Assembly: GCA_963971305.1 (NCBI GenBank)
Contig: OZ020307.1
Location: 6,585,501 to 6,649,500 of the forward strand
Direction of reading: 5' to 3'
DNA from: Arcuatula senhousia
Lineage: Eukaryota; Mollusca; Bivalvia; Mytilida; Mytilidae
Length of the DNA stretch: 64,000 bases
Within the stretch, counting starts at the first letter, position 1; each line of letters opens with the position of its first letter. The notes beneath the pieces are model-generated. The model was not told the DNA's origin. It did not search any database and worked only from the letters and a program-made list of their open reading frames with translations. This document shows, piece by piece, positions 15,001 through 23,214 of this stretch. Position numbers and translations under genes: made by a program.

Positions 15001-18000
15001 CAGTCGCAACCATTCACAAGCAACCTTTTTGGTGATGATGTTTCAAAAGTAGCGAAAGATATTGAGGACTGCTCAAAGATTGCAAATAAAATTCACTATG
15101 GTCAGGGTGGCAGGTCATGGTTTAGGCCTAGCCGGTTTTCAAGAGGCACTAGAGGCTCATATAGAGGCAGATTTCCTAGAGGTAGAGGGAATAGATCTCA
15201 CACTCATGAAAGGCCGTCAGTTTGGGCAAGTTCTAAGCAAGACACCAATGCAGCTGGAAATGCTGACTCGAGTGCAAAAAACTACCCCAAGAGAGGGGCA
15301 GGAAGGGGGTACAGAAGACAGTAATTTTTGATGATAAGGAAGATGAGGTCAGTAACTTATTACATTTAGGTTCAGAGCCTATATTTGAAGCAGGTAGATT
15401 GAAAAATTTTACACATGCCTGGGAAAATTTGACATCTGATAAAGTTATTCTTGATATTGTAACAAATTGTCATATTGAACTTGAAAATGACATAGACATG
15501 TGTGAAAATTCATGCAATTTTCAATCAAAATTTAATAATTCAGAAAATGAAATAATAAGGAATGAAATTAAAAAACTTTTAGACATGCAAGTTCTTATTG
15601 AAGCAAACGAAGAAAAAGAACAATTTTTATCTCCAATATTTTTGCGACCAAAACCTAACGGTGAATATAGAATGATATTGAATTTGAAAAAATTTAATGA
15701 GTTTGTTCCTTATCACCATTTTAAAATGGACACATTTGAAACGGCTTTAAAATTGGTGAATAAAGATTCATTTATGGCTAGTGTAGATTTAAGACATGCT
15801 TACTATAGCGTACCAATAGCTAAGGAACATCAAAAATTTTTGAGATTTAAGTGGGAAAACAAAATTTTTCAATTTACCTGCTTACCTAATGGTCTTGCTT
15901 CTGCTCCTAGGTACTTTACCAAAATTATGAAACCAGTATATAGTAGACTTAGAAATTTAGGCTTTACCAATGTTGGTTATATAGACGATAGCCTACTTTG
16001 TGAAGATTCATATCATGAATGTAATAATAACATTGTTGAAACAGTTTCATTAATGCAGGATGTTGGATTTATAGTTCATCCAGAAAAATCTGTTTTAAAA
16101 CCAACAAAAAAGATAAAATTTTTAGGAAATTTTATTGATTCAGAAGAAATGATTGTCTCATTGCCAAAAAAAAGACAGAATTCTAAATGAATGTCAAAAA
16201 TTAATCAAAAAAGACCAAGAAAAAATAAGAAATGTAGCTAAAGTAATTGGGATACTGGTATCAAGTTTTTCTGCAGTAGAGTTTGGAAAGTTATTTTACA
16301 GAAACTTAGAATGTGAAAAAATAAAAGCATTAAAATTATCTAAAGGAGATTATGATGCCTACATGAACATAACAAATTAAATGAAACAAGAATTAGAATG
16401 GTGGATATTAAACATTCACAAACAGATAAGAAAAATTTCTCATGGTAATCCAGATTGCACAATTGAAACTGATGCCTCAATGTTGGGTTGGGGTGCAGTA
16501 TTTGGCTCAAATAAAACTGGTGGTCAATGGAGCATAGAAGAAAAGCAAAAACATATAAACTCCTTAGAAATAACTGCAATCAAGTTTGCATTACACTCCT
16601 TTAAAAATTCCATTAAAAATAGTCATGTCAAAGTTTTGTCTGATAATTCAACTGCCATAGCCTATATCAATAACATGGGTGGTTCAAAGTCAGTTGAATG
16701 TAATAAAATTAGTAAAGAAATATGGCTCTGGTGTATTGACAATAATATTTGGCTGACTTGTGCATATATCCCTGGAAAATTAAATTATGAAGCTGACAAA
16801 AAGTCGAGAATTTTTTGTGATCAAACAGAATGGAAATTGAAAGACAATGTTTTTAAAAGCATAACTTTATGTTGGGGAGAACCTGTTATTGACATGTTTG
16901 CTTCCAGATTGAATTATCAGATCAAAACATATTGTTCATGGAAGCCAGACCCCTTGGCTTCATATATTGATGCTTTTTCATTAAATTGGAGTAAATTTGA
17001 TTTTATTTACATGTTTCCTCCTTTCAGTGTATTGACTTCTTGTGTACAGAAGATAAGACAGGAGAAGGTAAAAGCGATAATAATAGCACCACTGTGGCCC
17101 ACTCAGCCATGGTTCACAAGGTTGATGGACCTACTCATAGACAAACCATTGATAATTCCAAAAGTAAAAGATTTGTTAAAAATTCCATTTCAAGACAAAC
17201 AACACCCACTTCATCAGTCACTAGTTCTGATAGCTTGTCTTGTCTCAGGAGATTGTACAGACAACGAGGCTTTTCTAAACAAACAGTACAAATTATTATG
17301 TCCTCGTGGAGAAGTGGTACTTAAAAACAATATCAAACGTTCACAAATAGATGGTTTCAGTACACTAGTAAAGAACAGATTGATTCATTTCGACCAACTA
17401 TTGATCAAGTAGTGGAATTTCTAACAACTCTTTTTAATCAGGGACTAGGATACAGTTCACTTAACACTGCTAGAAGTGCATTATCAGCTTTAGGAATAAA
17501 ATGTGAAGGACATTTAGTAGGGGCACATTGGTTAGTGATACGTTACATGAAAGGGGTTTATAACTTGAGGCCCACTCTTCCTAGATATTCAACAACGTGG
17601 GATGTGTCCAAAGTTTTGTTGTATTTAAGGAAACTGTCTCCAATAAAATTTTTGAGTTTGAAGGATTTAACTTTGAAACTTTGTATGTTAATAGCCTTAA
17701 CATGTGCTACAAGGACTCAATCCATTCATCTTCTTAGTGTAAATAGTGTACAAAAGTTAAAATCAGAATTTATTTGTGAAATTGAAGGCTTACTCAAGCA
17801 GAGTAGACCGGGGTATAAGAACCCACAAATTTGTTTAAAAGCATACCCTCCAGACAGGAGATTATGTGTGTATAGTGTTTTAAAGGAATATTTGTTGCGA
17901 ACAAGAAGTTTGCGTGGGAACACTTGTAAACTTATAATTAGTTATGTTAAGCCACATGGACAAGTTTCAAGAGAAACAATCGCAAGATGGATCAAAACAG

Positions 18001-21000
18001 TTCTAATTAAGTCTGGTATTGACACTAAAGTTTATTCAGCTCATAGTGTGCGGTCAGCAGTCACATCTAAGGCAAAACTCAAATCTGTACCAATTCAGGA
18101 AATTCTACAGAAAGCAGGATGGTCCAATGAAAGAACATTTTCAAAGTTTTACAATAAAAGGATTGAAACAGATGATGCTTTTGTATCAGCTGTACTCCAA
18201 TAATCTGTAAGTATCTATACATTTAATTGATTAAGATTATTGGGAGGTTTTTGTCATTTGCTTTAAAAACCTCATTTTATCCCGGAAGTGATTATGACGT
18301 AATAGAATTACAAAAATTAAACGAGACTCACCTTGGTAAGAGTCGAAGTTTGATTGTGATTCTATTTAGTCATAGAATCACGATAGGGATAAAATGCCAC
18401 CCTCCCCCCCCCCGGCAGGGTGAGTCTCGTGTTATATATATATTTATAATGGTTGAGTAAAATAGAAATAAGTAAAAAATCATTAATGCATGTTGCAAAC
18501 ATGGCACAGATTGTAAATGACAAAAACCTATCTTTGAAATTTGATTAGTAACATGCGCAAACACAATCTCATTTTATCCCTATCGTGATTCTGTGACTAA
18601 ATAGAATCACAATCAAACTTCGACTCTTACCAAGGTGAGTCTCGTTTAATTTTTGTAATTAAATAGGAACTGTTAAAAACCTTAGACTGTTACTTTAAAT
18701 CTCGATAATAAAACTAAAAGTTCACCATAAGACTTTTTGTAGAAACGACTTTGAAAAATGCATGATTTTAGTACTTTTGATATACAATGTAGGATCAATA
18801 AAGAAAATTCAAATTTCTTATACCTAAAATAAATTTACTCCATAGATTTTTCTTAAAATTTGCGAAAATCTTTGTTTTGTATGGATTTTTAAATATACCA
18901 GATAAAAAATAAAGGTTCACCCTCAATTTTTTTTTTAAAGTGAAAAATGTGATCTTTCCCTATTATTTCTATACAAATGATCTCCCCTTAAAAAGTACGG
19001 GAAAATATTGAATTTTCTTAGAGGGTATCTAGCCCATTAGAAATCAAGTAGAATAACAAGCATTATAAATTTTAAATTTAATGAAAGATGTGCAAAAAGA
19101 TGCTCAATGATAGACACTCCATCTACCTTGATGAGTCAAAGAGTGTGCATTGCTCTATTTTAATTACAATGTAATATTTTTGAGACTACTATAATGAAGT
19201 ACACTGATTTCCATTGTGATCATAACATACATGTAACACATCATATTATAAAGCTTTGCTTTACAGATCTAGAGCAGTCAATTATCACTTTTTGTTGAGA
19301 AATAGGAAAATTCATGAATTATTGTACTATAATCATGTTTTGTACTCTACATTGTGGTACTATTCTGAGATAGTGGATCCATATAATTGATTTTAAGTTT
19401 ATTTAGTATAATTATTAGTTATTTAGAAATTTTCACCTCTCTTTGGACTATACATGTTGTTTGCATCAAAAATGAACTTTTCAAAAATCACACCATAAAA
19501 TAATTGTTGATATATAATGGTATGATGCTGTCATCATCACCCACTTCTGCATTGTTATCTGTAAACTTTAGTGATCCCACAATAACTTTAGTTATAGTTA
19601 TGCAATTGCTTTGAAATTTAAAAGTAAGGTTCCTTACCTTGAAGGGATGGATTGGATTGATTTTTAGGGTTCCCCCCGCTTTTCTTTCAAGAATTAGGGG
19701 CCAAAATATGGCCAAAAATGCCACTATTTAAATTGGTAGCCAGACAACTGGGCCTAAGTCAAGTTGGACCAGGATGACTCGGGCTGGATTTTAAGACAAC
19801 AACTTGGCCTAATTCAATAAAATAAAAAAGTTAGATACCAAAGGTACTGTGGGTACATTATTATTCCTGGGGTATTAATTTTCGTGGGTGGCCTTGACCC
19901 ACGAAAGTTGATACCCAACGAAAAGGAAATATTACATTGATCTTCATGCTGCAAACTTCAGAAATATGAATTAAGAATCCACGAACTTATCAATTTTCAT
20001 CAAACCATGGAAATTGATACCCATGAAAATAAATGAATCCACAGTACATATGTTCAGGAACAGACACTCTATCAATGGTTTCTGGTTAATTTTGTGTACA
20101 TAACACACTAGGTTTGCTCATTTCATTACATAACTTTTTTATAAATATCTGCTTGAGCATTATTTCTTTCTAGGAATCTCTGATTTTGACTTCATAATAA
20201 ATTAATAATTTGCAAAATATAATACAGGCACGGATTCAGGCGGGGGCGCGCGCCCCTACTAAAATGTGAAAGAAGAAAAAATTTCCCATGAAATCAATCA
20301 AAAAAGAAACAAAAATTTCACGCCTCGCTCCGCTCGCCAAATATTTAATACCCACATCCCCTTTAATTGAAAATCCTGGATCCACACCTGATATATATTA
20401 TATTAAGGGTCTTCTTATTTTCAGCTTTATTTCTCAGATATTTATAAAATAAGAAGTTTGCATAAATATTTTTTATGTGAAAAGGCCGCTGCAGACTTTT
20501 TTACCTTGTACAGATAAACTGTTTATTCATTAATTCTACTTTTCTTATATAAGAATTATAATTTCCTTCTTCACTTTTGAGATCAAATGAATATGACACA
20601 CTCATGGAATTAGAGCAAAATTTTACAACATTATATTGGAATTTTCTCACTTTTCTATTGAAGATGTTATTAGGTAAGGGTGGGACCAACTTGTCTTATA
20701 AAGGGCCAATTTGTCCTACAGATCGGGCCAACTTGTCCTCGTGCTGAGTTTTCTGTCATTCATTTGAATTTTTCCCATAATAAACAGTTTGCTCCCCTAT
20801 TTTTATGCCCCCGCGACGACTTGTCGGGGGGCATTAAGTTTTACTCATGTCCGTCCGTACGTACGTACGTCCGTACGAAATTTCCGTCAAGCTTTTCTCA
20901 GGAACCGTAAATGAGAATGATTTGAAACTTGGTAGGATTGTTCAATATGACAAACTGTACATCCTAAGCAATTTGCAGACCTATCGGACATCTACTTCCT

Positions 21001-22995
21001 GTTTGGGACTTAGGCGAATGTGAAAATATGTGACATGATGACTATGAAAATTTTCGTCAAGCTTTTCTCAGGAACCGTACACAATAATGATTTGAAACTT
21101 GGTAGGATGGTTAAGTATGACAAACTATACGTCCTAAGCAATTTTCAGACCTAACGGACATCTACTTCCTGTTTGGACTTAGGCTGATGTGAAAATGTGT
21201 GAACATGACTTAAAAAATTTTCGTCAAGCTTTTCACAGGAACCGTACATGAGAATGAATTGAAACTTGGTAGGATGGTTCAGTGTGACAAACAATATGTC
21301 CTAACCAATTTTGAGACCTGTCAGACATCTACTTCCTGTTTTAGACTTAGGCCAATTTTGAAATATGTGAACATATGAAAATTTCCGTCAAGCTTTTCTC
21401 AAGAACCTTACATGAGAATGATTTGAAACTTGGTAGGATGGTTCAGTATGACAAACTATACGTCCTAAGCAATTTTGAGACCTGTTGGACATCTACTTCC
21501 TGTTTTAGACTTAGGCCAATTTTGAAATATGTGAACATGATATGAAAATTTCCATCAAGCTTTTCTCAGGAACTGTACACCAGAATGTTTTGAAACTTGG
21601 TAGGATGGATCAGTATGACAAACTGTATATTCTAAGCGATATTCAGACCTGTCAGAAATCTACTTCCTGTTTGGGGCCAGCGGGGGCATCCGTGTCCCAT
21701 GGACACATTCTTTCTTTATTTAATTATGAAATTAGGGGCCAAATTAGAAACTTTTATAATAATAATAATAATTAGACAAATTTATATAGCGCCCTATATC
21801 ATACTTAAACCACTCTAAGGCGCTTTACATCAAGACAAAATAAAATGACTAACACAAAACATATTTTTAAAAAGTAAATGATCATTTGATAGAGTTTCTA
21901 ACCAATTTATGATTAAAAATACCAGACGTCAATTATATAATAGTCCTAAAAATATACACCAAAATATAAGATAAGACCGAAGATTACATTTTAAAATAAG
22001 TGTAGATTACCTATAAAAAAAAAAATAAATAGAAAAATAAAAATAAAAAAAAATTTTAAAAAATTTATTTATTGTCCTATTTAATTTTTTTGCTAATTAA
22101 TGTCAGGTAATAGATTTACAATATTAGGATTAATTTTCGTGCCCCCCCCCCAATTCGCCTATAGGGACCAAAAATGAACCATAGCAGATACCCTGAATTA
22201 GGGACCAAATGGGTATTTTGAACTGTAATTTTTTGGGGTCTGCTTTTGTAAATATAAATCTATTGAATTCCTTGTGAAATGTAGGTGGGAAGTCCACCTA
22301 AGACTGCATGTGTTAAAATCTTTGTCAGTCCACCAAAGGCATCATGTGTCAAAAAACTTTGTCAGTCCACCATGGGCTGCATGTGTCCAGAGCAAGTGAC
22401 TATCCATACTGGGCCTAAAACATACAGGGTTCAACATGTCGGGGTCCTATCATGCTGTGCTTGGCAAAGCTTTTTATTTAGCAATGCATGTGTTCTTAGG
22501 TGTCTTATCATAATAGTTTGTATTCATTCCCTGTTTTATAAGTTTTATTACATGTATTATAATAATATAATAACAAGCAAGATAATTATATTATTTTAAT
22601 GCTGAAAAAAACCTCTCAATGTCCTAAGCAGGGCCACAGATTTCATCTTTAGCTTACCTGACCTGAAAGCTCATGTGAGCTATTTTCATCACATGGGGTC
22701 TGTCTGTTTAGTTTTCGTCCAAGATCTCACTCTTCAAAACCTCTGAATGGTTTGCTTTCAAACTTTTTACACTTGGTAGTTAAGGAGTCTTCTACCAAGT
22801 TTGCTAAATTCATTGAGTTAAAGTTGTACAATTTGCAATACTGTTATGTATTTATAGTCATTAGAAACTAACATTGTAACTTGATTATATTTTCAGGTCA
22901 GAATATTAGATGCTGTAAAAAGGAAAGCTGTTTCTACAAACCAGAAGGAATACTCTGAGCTTGCTAAGAAAATGACTCTAGAATCACGGACATAA
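67..22995 (+). CDS. VPS35L: VPS35L (VPS35 endosomal sorting factor-like), 3' part, 14 exons
   Basis: Exons: 67-178, 570-686, 1351-1404, 1879-2022, 2611-2696, 4443-4523, 4765-4927, 5261-5338, 5666-5780, 8678-8817, 10811-10970, 11399-11517, 13483-13629, 22897-22995 (stop TAA 22993-22995). All junctions have GT/AG and phases agree, giving ~537 residues; the vertebrate protein is ~960, so roughly the first 425 residues lie upstream. Family hallmarks seen: [74 protein letters not shown]. Known role: alpha-solenoid subunit of Retriever (with VPS26C and VPS29), part of Commander, recycling SNX17 cargo from endosomes; cytosolic/endosomal. No disabling change was seen in these exons. Introns are loaded with transposons, the last (9.3 kb) holding a DIRS element. 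Exons 570-686 and 5666-5780 have their 3' ends tandemly copied into the next intron. Confidence 0.95.
636..948 (+). repeat. 127-bp tandem triplication copying an exon 3' end and its splice donor
   Basis: Units start at about 636, 763 and 890 (the third is partial). Each contains the last ~45 nt of the VPS35L exon ending at 686, its GTAAG donor, and ~75 bp of intron. Within the exon part, copies 2 and 3 differ from copy 1 by a TTG to CTG change, both leucine, apart from changes at the copy's left edge. The nearest upstream AG in copies 2 and 3 would give a 47-nt exon, which would break frame, so these look like decoy donors rather than exons. The remaining intron to 1350 shows nothing I recognise. 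Confidence 0.9.
2745..4195. repeat. M1 family copy, split by an HpB element
   Basis: The flanks 2745-2870 and 4131-4195 resemble the two halves of the M1 palindromic repeat (GTACCAATTTTCATG-like on the left, CACAAATAATAATGAAAC on the right). The copy is old and diverged; its outer limits are approximate. Confidence 0.45.
2871..4130 (+). mobile_element. HpB element (TACGACCGC family), near complete
   Basis: It starts TTTTTATACGACCGC, folding with GTGGTCGTATAA into a hairpin, followed by CGTC/TGTCTGCG simple sequence. The interior has two diverged ~480-bp units (3000-3480, 3480-3900). Near the 3' end TTGCGGTCGTAT is an inverted copy of the 5' terminus, followed by a GCTGCG/CGTAGC hairpin and T-rich sequence. 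The tail (3950-4080) holds two ~50-bp monomers (GTCCACCATGGGCTGCATGT) that match the satellite at 59-62 kb. No coding capacity. Confidence 0.75.
5801..5836 (+). other. candidate in-frame 36-nt cassette microexon (VPS35L)
   Basis: The second 56-bp unit has a pyrimidine-rich stretch and AG at 5799-5800, then 36 nt, then a GTAATT donor at 5837. Spliced between the exons ending at 5780 and starting at 8678 it keeps phase 1 and would insert [12 protein letters not shown], a repeat of the 12 residues just before. This is inference from splice signals; no transcript evidence is available. Confidence 0.35.
5857..5892 (+). other. second candidate 36-nt microexon (VPS35L)
   Basis: The third 56-bp unit has AG at 5855-5856, 36 nt, and a donor at 5893. 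It encodes the same 12 residues as 5801-5836 although three bases differ (two Leu codons and one Gln codon, all silent). Silent-only divergence is what a coding segment under constraint would show, but three changes are few. Confidence 0.35.
5905..8165 (+). repeat. diverged hairpin-type element interrupted by HpA
   Basis: The region has the phrases of the HpB interior (AAATTAGGGGTCAAAAGGGG and similar) on both sides of the HpA insertion at 6419-7760, and a tail with TGCATGCGACAAATATGCTT and CAGTCCACCATAGGATGC monomers near 8040-8100. The limits are approximate and the 5' end is unclear. Confidence 0.45.
6419..7760 (+). mobile_element. HpA element (AGCTCACCTG family), complete copy
   Basis: The 5' end AGCTCACCTGG...CCATGTGAGCT forms a hairpin and is followed by GTCGTCCGCGTCGTCG-type simple sequence. 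The interior contains ~6 tandem monomers of about 155 bp (marker GTTGCTTGCTTAAATG near 6887, 7041, 7196, 7351 and 7506). The 3' end carries CCAGGTGAGC, inverted to the 5' end, then the GGCTCC-TG-GGAGCC hairpin and TCTTGT. It sits between T-runs of the host repeat with no target duplication visible. Confidence 0.8.
8429..8640. mobile_element. M1 copy (ACTGTGGATTCA palindromic MITE)
   Basis: A ~210-bp element whose two halves are inverted relatives: it begins TACTGTGGATTCATTTATTT and ends ...GAAACCACTGTA, with ATACCAATTTTCGTGG on the left mirrored by AAGAAAATTGATACC on the right. Other copies are at 19845, 35788, 42400 and 42999. Confidence 0.7.
8818..10548. other. VPS35L intron, mostly unique AT-rich sequence
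   Basis: No gene or recognised repeat was found. A perfect CRE-like TGACGTCA lies at 9645-9652, and a donor-like CAG/GTAAGA on the - strand at 9413-9415; see findings. Confidence 0.4.
10549..10763. mobile_element. 215-bp MITE with TA target site
   Basis: Exact 12-bp terminal inverted repeats CCTTATAGCGGG / CCCGCTATAAGG extend imperfectly inward and are flanked by TA on both sides (10547-10548, 10764-10765). The interior is AT-rich with no ORF. TA flanks and size suit a Tc1/mariner-type MITE. It ends 47 bp before the exon at 10811. Confidence 0.8.
11650..11951. repeat. 151-bp perfect tandem duplication in an intron
   Basis: Two apparently identical copies, 11650-11800 and 11801-11951, starting ACTATCAGAATATTG. 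The identity implies a recent duplication. It lies within a longer repeat also seen at 18712-19035. Confidence 0.9.
11952..12488. repeat. interspersed repeat, right part
   Basis: AT-rich intron sequence sharing phrases with 18900-19035, for example TATTATTTCT.TACAAAT.ATCTCCCCTT. It continues the repeat containing the 151-bp duplication. No coding potential. Confidence 0.45.
12489..12619. repeat. short inverted-repeat (foldback) element
   Basis: The ends CCTGGTCCTGGGAGAAA and TTTCTCTCGGGACCAGG are inverted repeats with two mismatches, flanked by TA-containing sequence. Small MITE candidate. Confidence 0.4.
13799..13838 (+). repeat. DIRS left inverted terminal repeat
   Basis: 40 bp beginning GGGATAAAATGAG, exactly inverted at 18541-18580. 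The outer extension 13773-13798 lies to its left. Confidence 0.9.
14047..15324 (+). CDS. DIRS ORF1, gag-like protein (425 aa)
   Basis: First ORF of the DIRS element, starting at ATG 14047 and uninterrupted. The N-terminal ~80 residues are Lys/Ser-rich, followed by an acidic, coiled-coil-like stretch ([18 protein letters not shown]) and an Asn/Asp/Glu-rich linker. The middle third is a globular region without a motif I know. The C-terminal ~70 residues are Arg/Gly-rich ([16 protein letters not shown]), suited to RNA binding. No zinc knuckle is visible. Position and composition match the putative Gag of DIRS elements. The next frame overlaps its 3' end, so RT may be reached by frameshifting or reinitiation (inference). 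Confidence 0.75.
   Translation: MAEKMVKKSTKENKVLPVNNKNHKEDDVLNLIDEELESSSKKKSKRTVSSTKGSSISSSKTLSSTASTTEKVVNVSENESMMTILKQIQENQKQQDLKLRDLATRVDEIYEEAYQEDSYYDNEQDGNDYEPPAKVPRTQSDNNDTNENNESNEPDNTQNRFSGMVKRSKQKEIKGPKIDEVLASTITDLFHNGMDESQYSEMMKDEKNPRPENCEGLVVVKTNKLIWDLMSPQAQTGDKKLQNIERSLIKASILLANTVNKCALLEQEKGPETDNISNVIDECNDVLAILGHTNRQINLTRREFIKLELNNEYTHLCAQSQPFTSNLFGDDVSKVAKDIEDCSKIANKIHYGQGGRSWFRPSRFSRGTRGSYRGRFPRGRGNRSHTHERPSVWASSKQDTNAAGNADSSAKNYPKRGAGRGYRRQ
15321..16380 (+). pseudogene. DIRS reverse transcriptase, frameshifted
   Basis: The frame is open from about 15321 (overlapping ORF1) to a stop at 16188-16190, and continues in another frame from about 16170 to the stop TAA at 16378-16380. 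The RT palm is clear: [12 protein letters not shown] carries the first catalytic Asp, [13 protein letters not shown] follows, and YIDD holds the catalytic pair. The thumb and connection continue after the shift. The shift coincides with a run of eight A's, a typical place for a one-base indel. The stop at 16378 is directly followed, in the same frame, by the RNase H part. Both lesions would abolish a full-length Pol unless recoded. Confidence 0.85.
16381..17412 (+). CDS. DIRS RNase H and DAM-like methyltransferase region
   Basis: 343 codons continuing the pol frame after the stop at 16378. RNase [14 protein letters not shown] (first Asp), [10 protein letters not shown] (Glu), [12 protein letters not shown] (Asp), then NYEADKKSR. 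After this comes [10 protein letters not shown]...CSWKPDPLA and [11 protein letters not shown], the conserved block of the methyltransferase-like domain of DIRS elements; its FPPF sits where DNA adenine methylases have DPPY. That activity has not been shown for this block as far as I know. It overlaps the recombinase frame, ending at 17410-17412. Confidence 0.85.
   Translation: MKQELEWWILNIHKQIRKISHGNPDCTIETDASMLGWGAVFGSNKTGGQWSIEEKQKHINSLEITAIKFALHSFKNSIKNSHVKVLSDNSTAIAYINNMGGSKSVECNKISKEIWLWCIDNNIWLTCAYIPGKLNYEADKKSRIFCDQTEWKLKDNVFKSITLCWGEPVIDMFASRLNYQIKTYCSWKPDPLASYIDAFSLNWSKFDFIYMFPPFSVLTSCVQKIRQEKVKAIIIAPLWPTQPWFTRLMDLLIDKPLIIPKVKDLLKIPFQDKQHPLHQSLVLIACLVSGDCTDNEAFLNKQYKLLCPRGEVVLKNNIKRSQIDGFSTLVKNRLIHFDQLLIK
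17040..18203 (+). pseudogene. DIRS tyrosine recombinase, one in-frame stop
   Basis: The frame 17040-18203 overlaps the RNase H/MT frame and is cut by TAA at 17322-17324, after [13 protein letters not shown] and IMSSWRSGT. After the stop it continues with [20 protein letters not shown], a signature of DIRS recombinases. Catalytic residues: Arg in TRTQSIHLL, His and Arg in AHSVRSA, nucleophile Tyr in SKFYNKR near the C-terminus. It would insert the circular DNA copy. The catalytic set is intact, but the SAM-like N-terminal domain is split by the stop. Confidence 0.88.
18271..18396 (+). repeat. DIRS internal complementary region (ICR)
   Basis: 18271-18309 is the perfect complement of the element's left end (13773-13811). 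18306-18396 is complementary, with one mismatch, to the right end (18570-18660). The two halves meet at AATT. Read on the - strand the ICR is the right end joined to the left end, the template proposed for closing DIRS circles. Confidence 0.9.
18541..18660 (-). repeat. DIRS right terminal repeat and right extension
   Basis: 18541-18580 is the 40-bp ITR inverted relative to 13799-13838. 18581-18660 is the right extension, ending at AATT and complementary to the second half of the ICR. Confidence 0.9.
18712..19035. repeat. diverged copy of the 11.65-12.4 kb interspersed repeat
   Basis: Shares AAAATGCATGATTTT, AATCAATA.AGAAAATTCAA and the TCTCCCCTT block with 11650-12340. It lies just outside the DIRS right end. 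Confidence 0.5.
19845..20046. mobile_element. M1 copy
   Basis: TACTGTGGGTACATTATTAT at the left and ATGAATCCACAGTA at the right are inverted. The centre has TTTTCGTGGGTGGCC and CCACGAAAGTTGATACCC. Confidence 0.7.
20225..20390. mobile_element. M2 copy (GGATTCAGG / CCTGGATCC MITE)
   Basis: The ends CAGGCACGGATTCAGG and CCTGGATCCACACCTG are imperfect inverted repeats. 166 bp, no ORF. A second copy is at 43056-43218, and a right-end fragment lies at about 205-246 in the first VPS35L intron. Confidence 0.65.
20800..21720 (+). mobile_element. HpC element (TGCCCCCG family)
   Basis: 5' hairpin ATGCCCCCGCGACG / TGTCGGGGGGCAT, then GTCCGTCCGTACGTACG. Five tandem monomers of 164-170 bp follow (marker TCAAGCTTTTC at about 20887, 21057, 21224, 21388 and 21555). 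The 3' part has GCGGGGGCAT, inverted to the 5' end, then a GTGTCC-CAT-GGACAC hairpin and a T-rich end. Same plan as HpA and HpB. Confidence 0.75.
21757..22140. repeat. (AAT)n and ATATAGCGCC repeat, AT-rich
   Basis: AATAATAATAATAATTAGAC followed by TTTATATAGCGCCC and AGGCGCTTTACATC, a widespread LINE-tail-like sequence, then A-rich low-complexity DNA. Confidence 0.4.
22270..22480 (+). repeat. HpB 3' fragment
   Basis: Three copies of the ~50-bp tail monomer (GTCAGTCCACCATGGGCTGC and variants), then AACATGTCGGGGTCCTATCA and the terminal GCTTTTTATT. The 5' part is missing. Confidence 0.6.
22651..22745 (+). repeat. HpA 5' end fragment
   Basis: AGCTTACCTGACCTGAAAGC and CATGTGAGCTATTTTCATCA match the HpA start. 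Truncated before the monomers, ~150 bp upstream of the last VPS35L exon. Confidence 0.5.
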
Positions 22996-23075
22996 TGTGC
23001 AATAACAATACTTTTATAGCTGTGATTTGTTCTGGAGATATTATTGCAATTTACATATGTTTTTATTTATATAGT

Positions 23076-23081
23076 AATAAA
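23076..23081 (+). terminator. VPS35L polyadenylation signal
   Basis: AATAAA lies 81 nt after the VPS35L stop codon in AT-rich sequence; the likely 3' UTR is about 100 nt. Confidence 0.65.
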
Positions 23082-23214
23082 ACATAAGATACTTTAATCC
23101 ATTTTTCCCTTCATGACAACAAGGTTATGAAAAGGCAGACCTCTGTTAAATTTCTTTGCTTTCTCTTTTTTACAGTTTGTTCTAGTTTCATTTTTTGCTT
23201 TCCATGCCAAAGCC

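Larger units (their letters stand above)
13773..18660 (+). mobile_element. DIRS-type tyrosine-recombinase retrotransposon, defective
   Basis: A 4.9-kb element in the last VPS35L intron, same strand as the gene. Order: left terminus, gag-like ORF, RT, RNase H plus methyltransferase-like domain, tyrosine recombinase, internal complementary region (ICR), right terminus. The ITRs 13799-13838 and 18541-18580 are 40-bp perfect inverted copies. The ICR is complementary to both outer extensions, the defining DIRS arrangement. The ends share the tetranucleotide AATT (13773-13776 and 18657-18660) and there is no other target duplication, as expected for recombinase integration of a circle. Copying is disabled by one frameshift near 16165-16178 and stops at 16378 and 17322. 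Confidence 0.93.
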
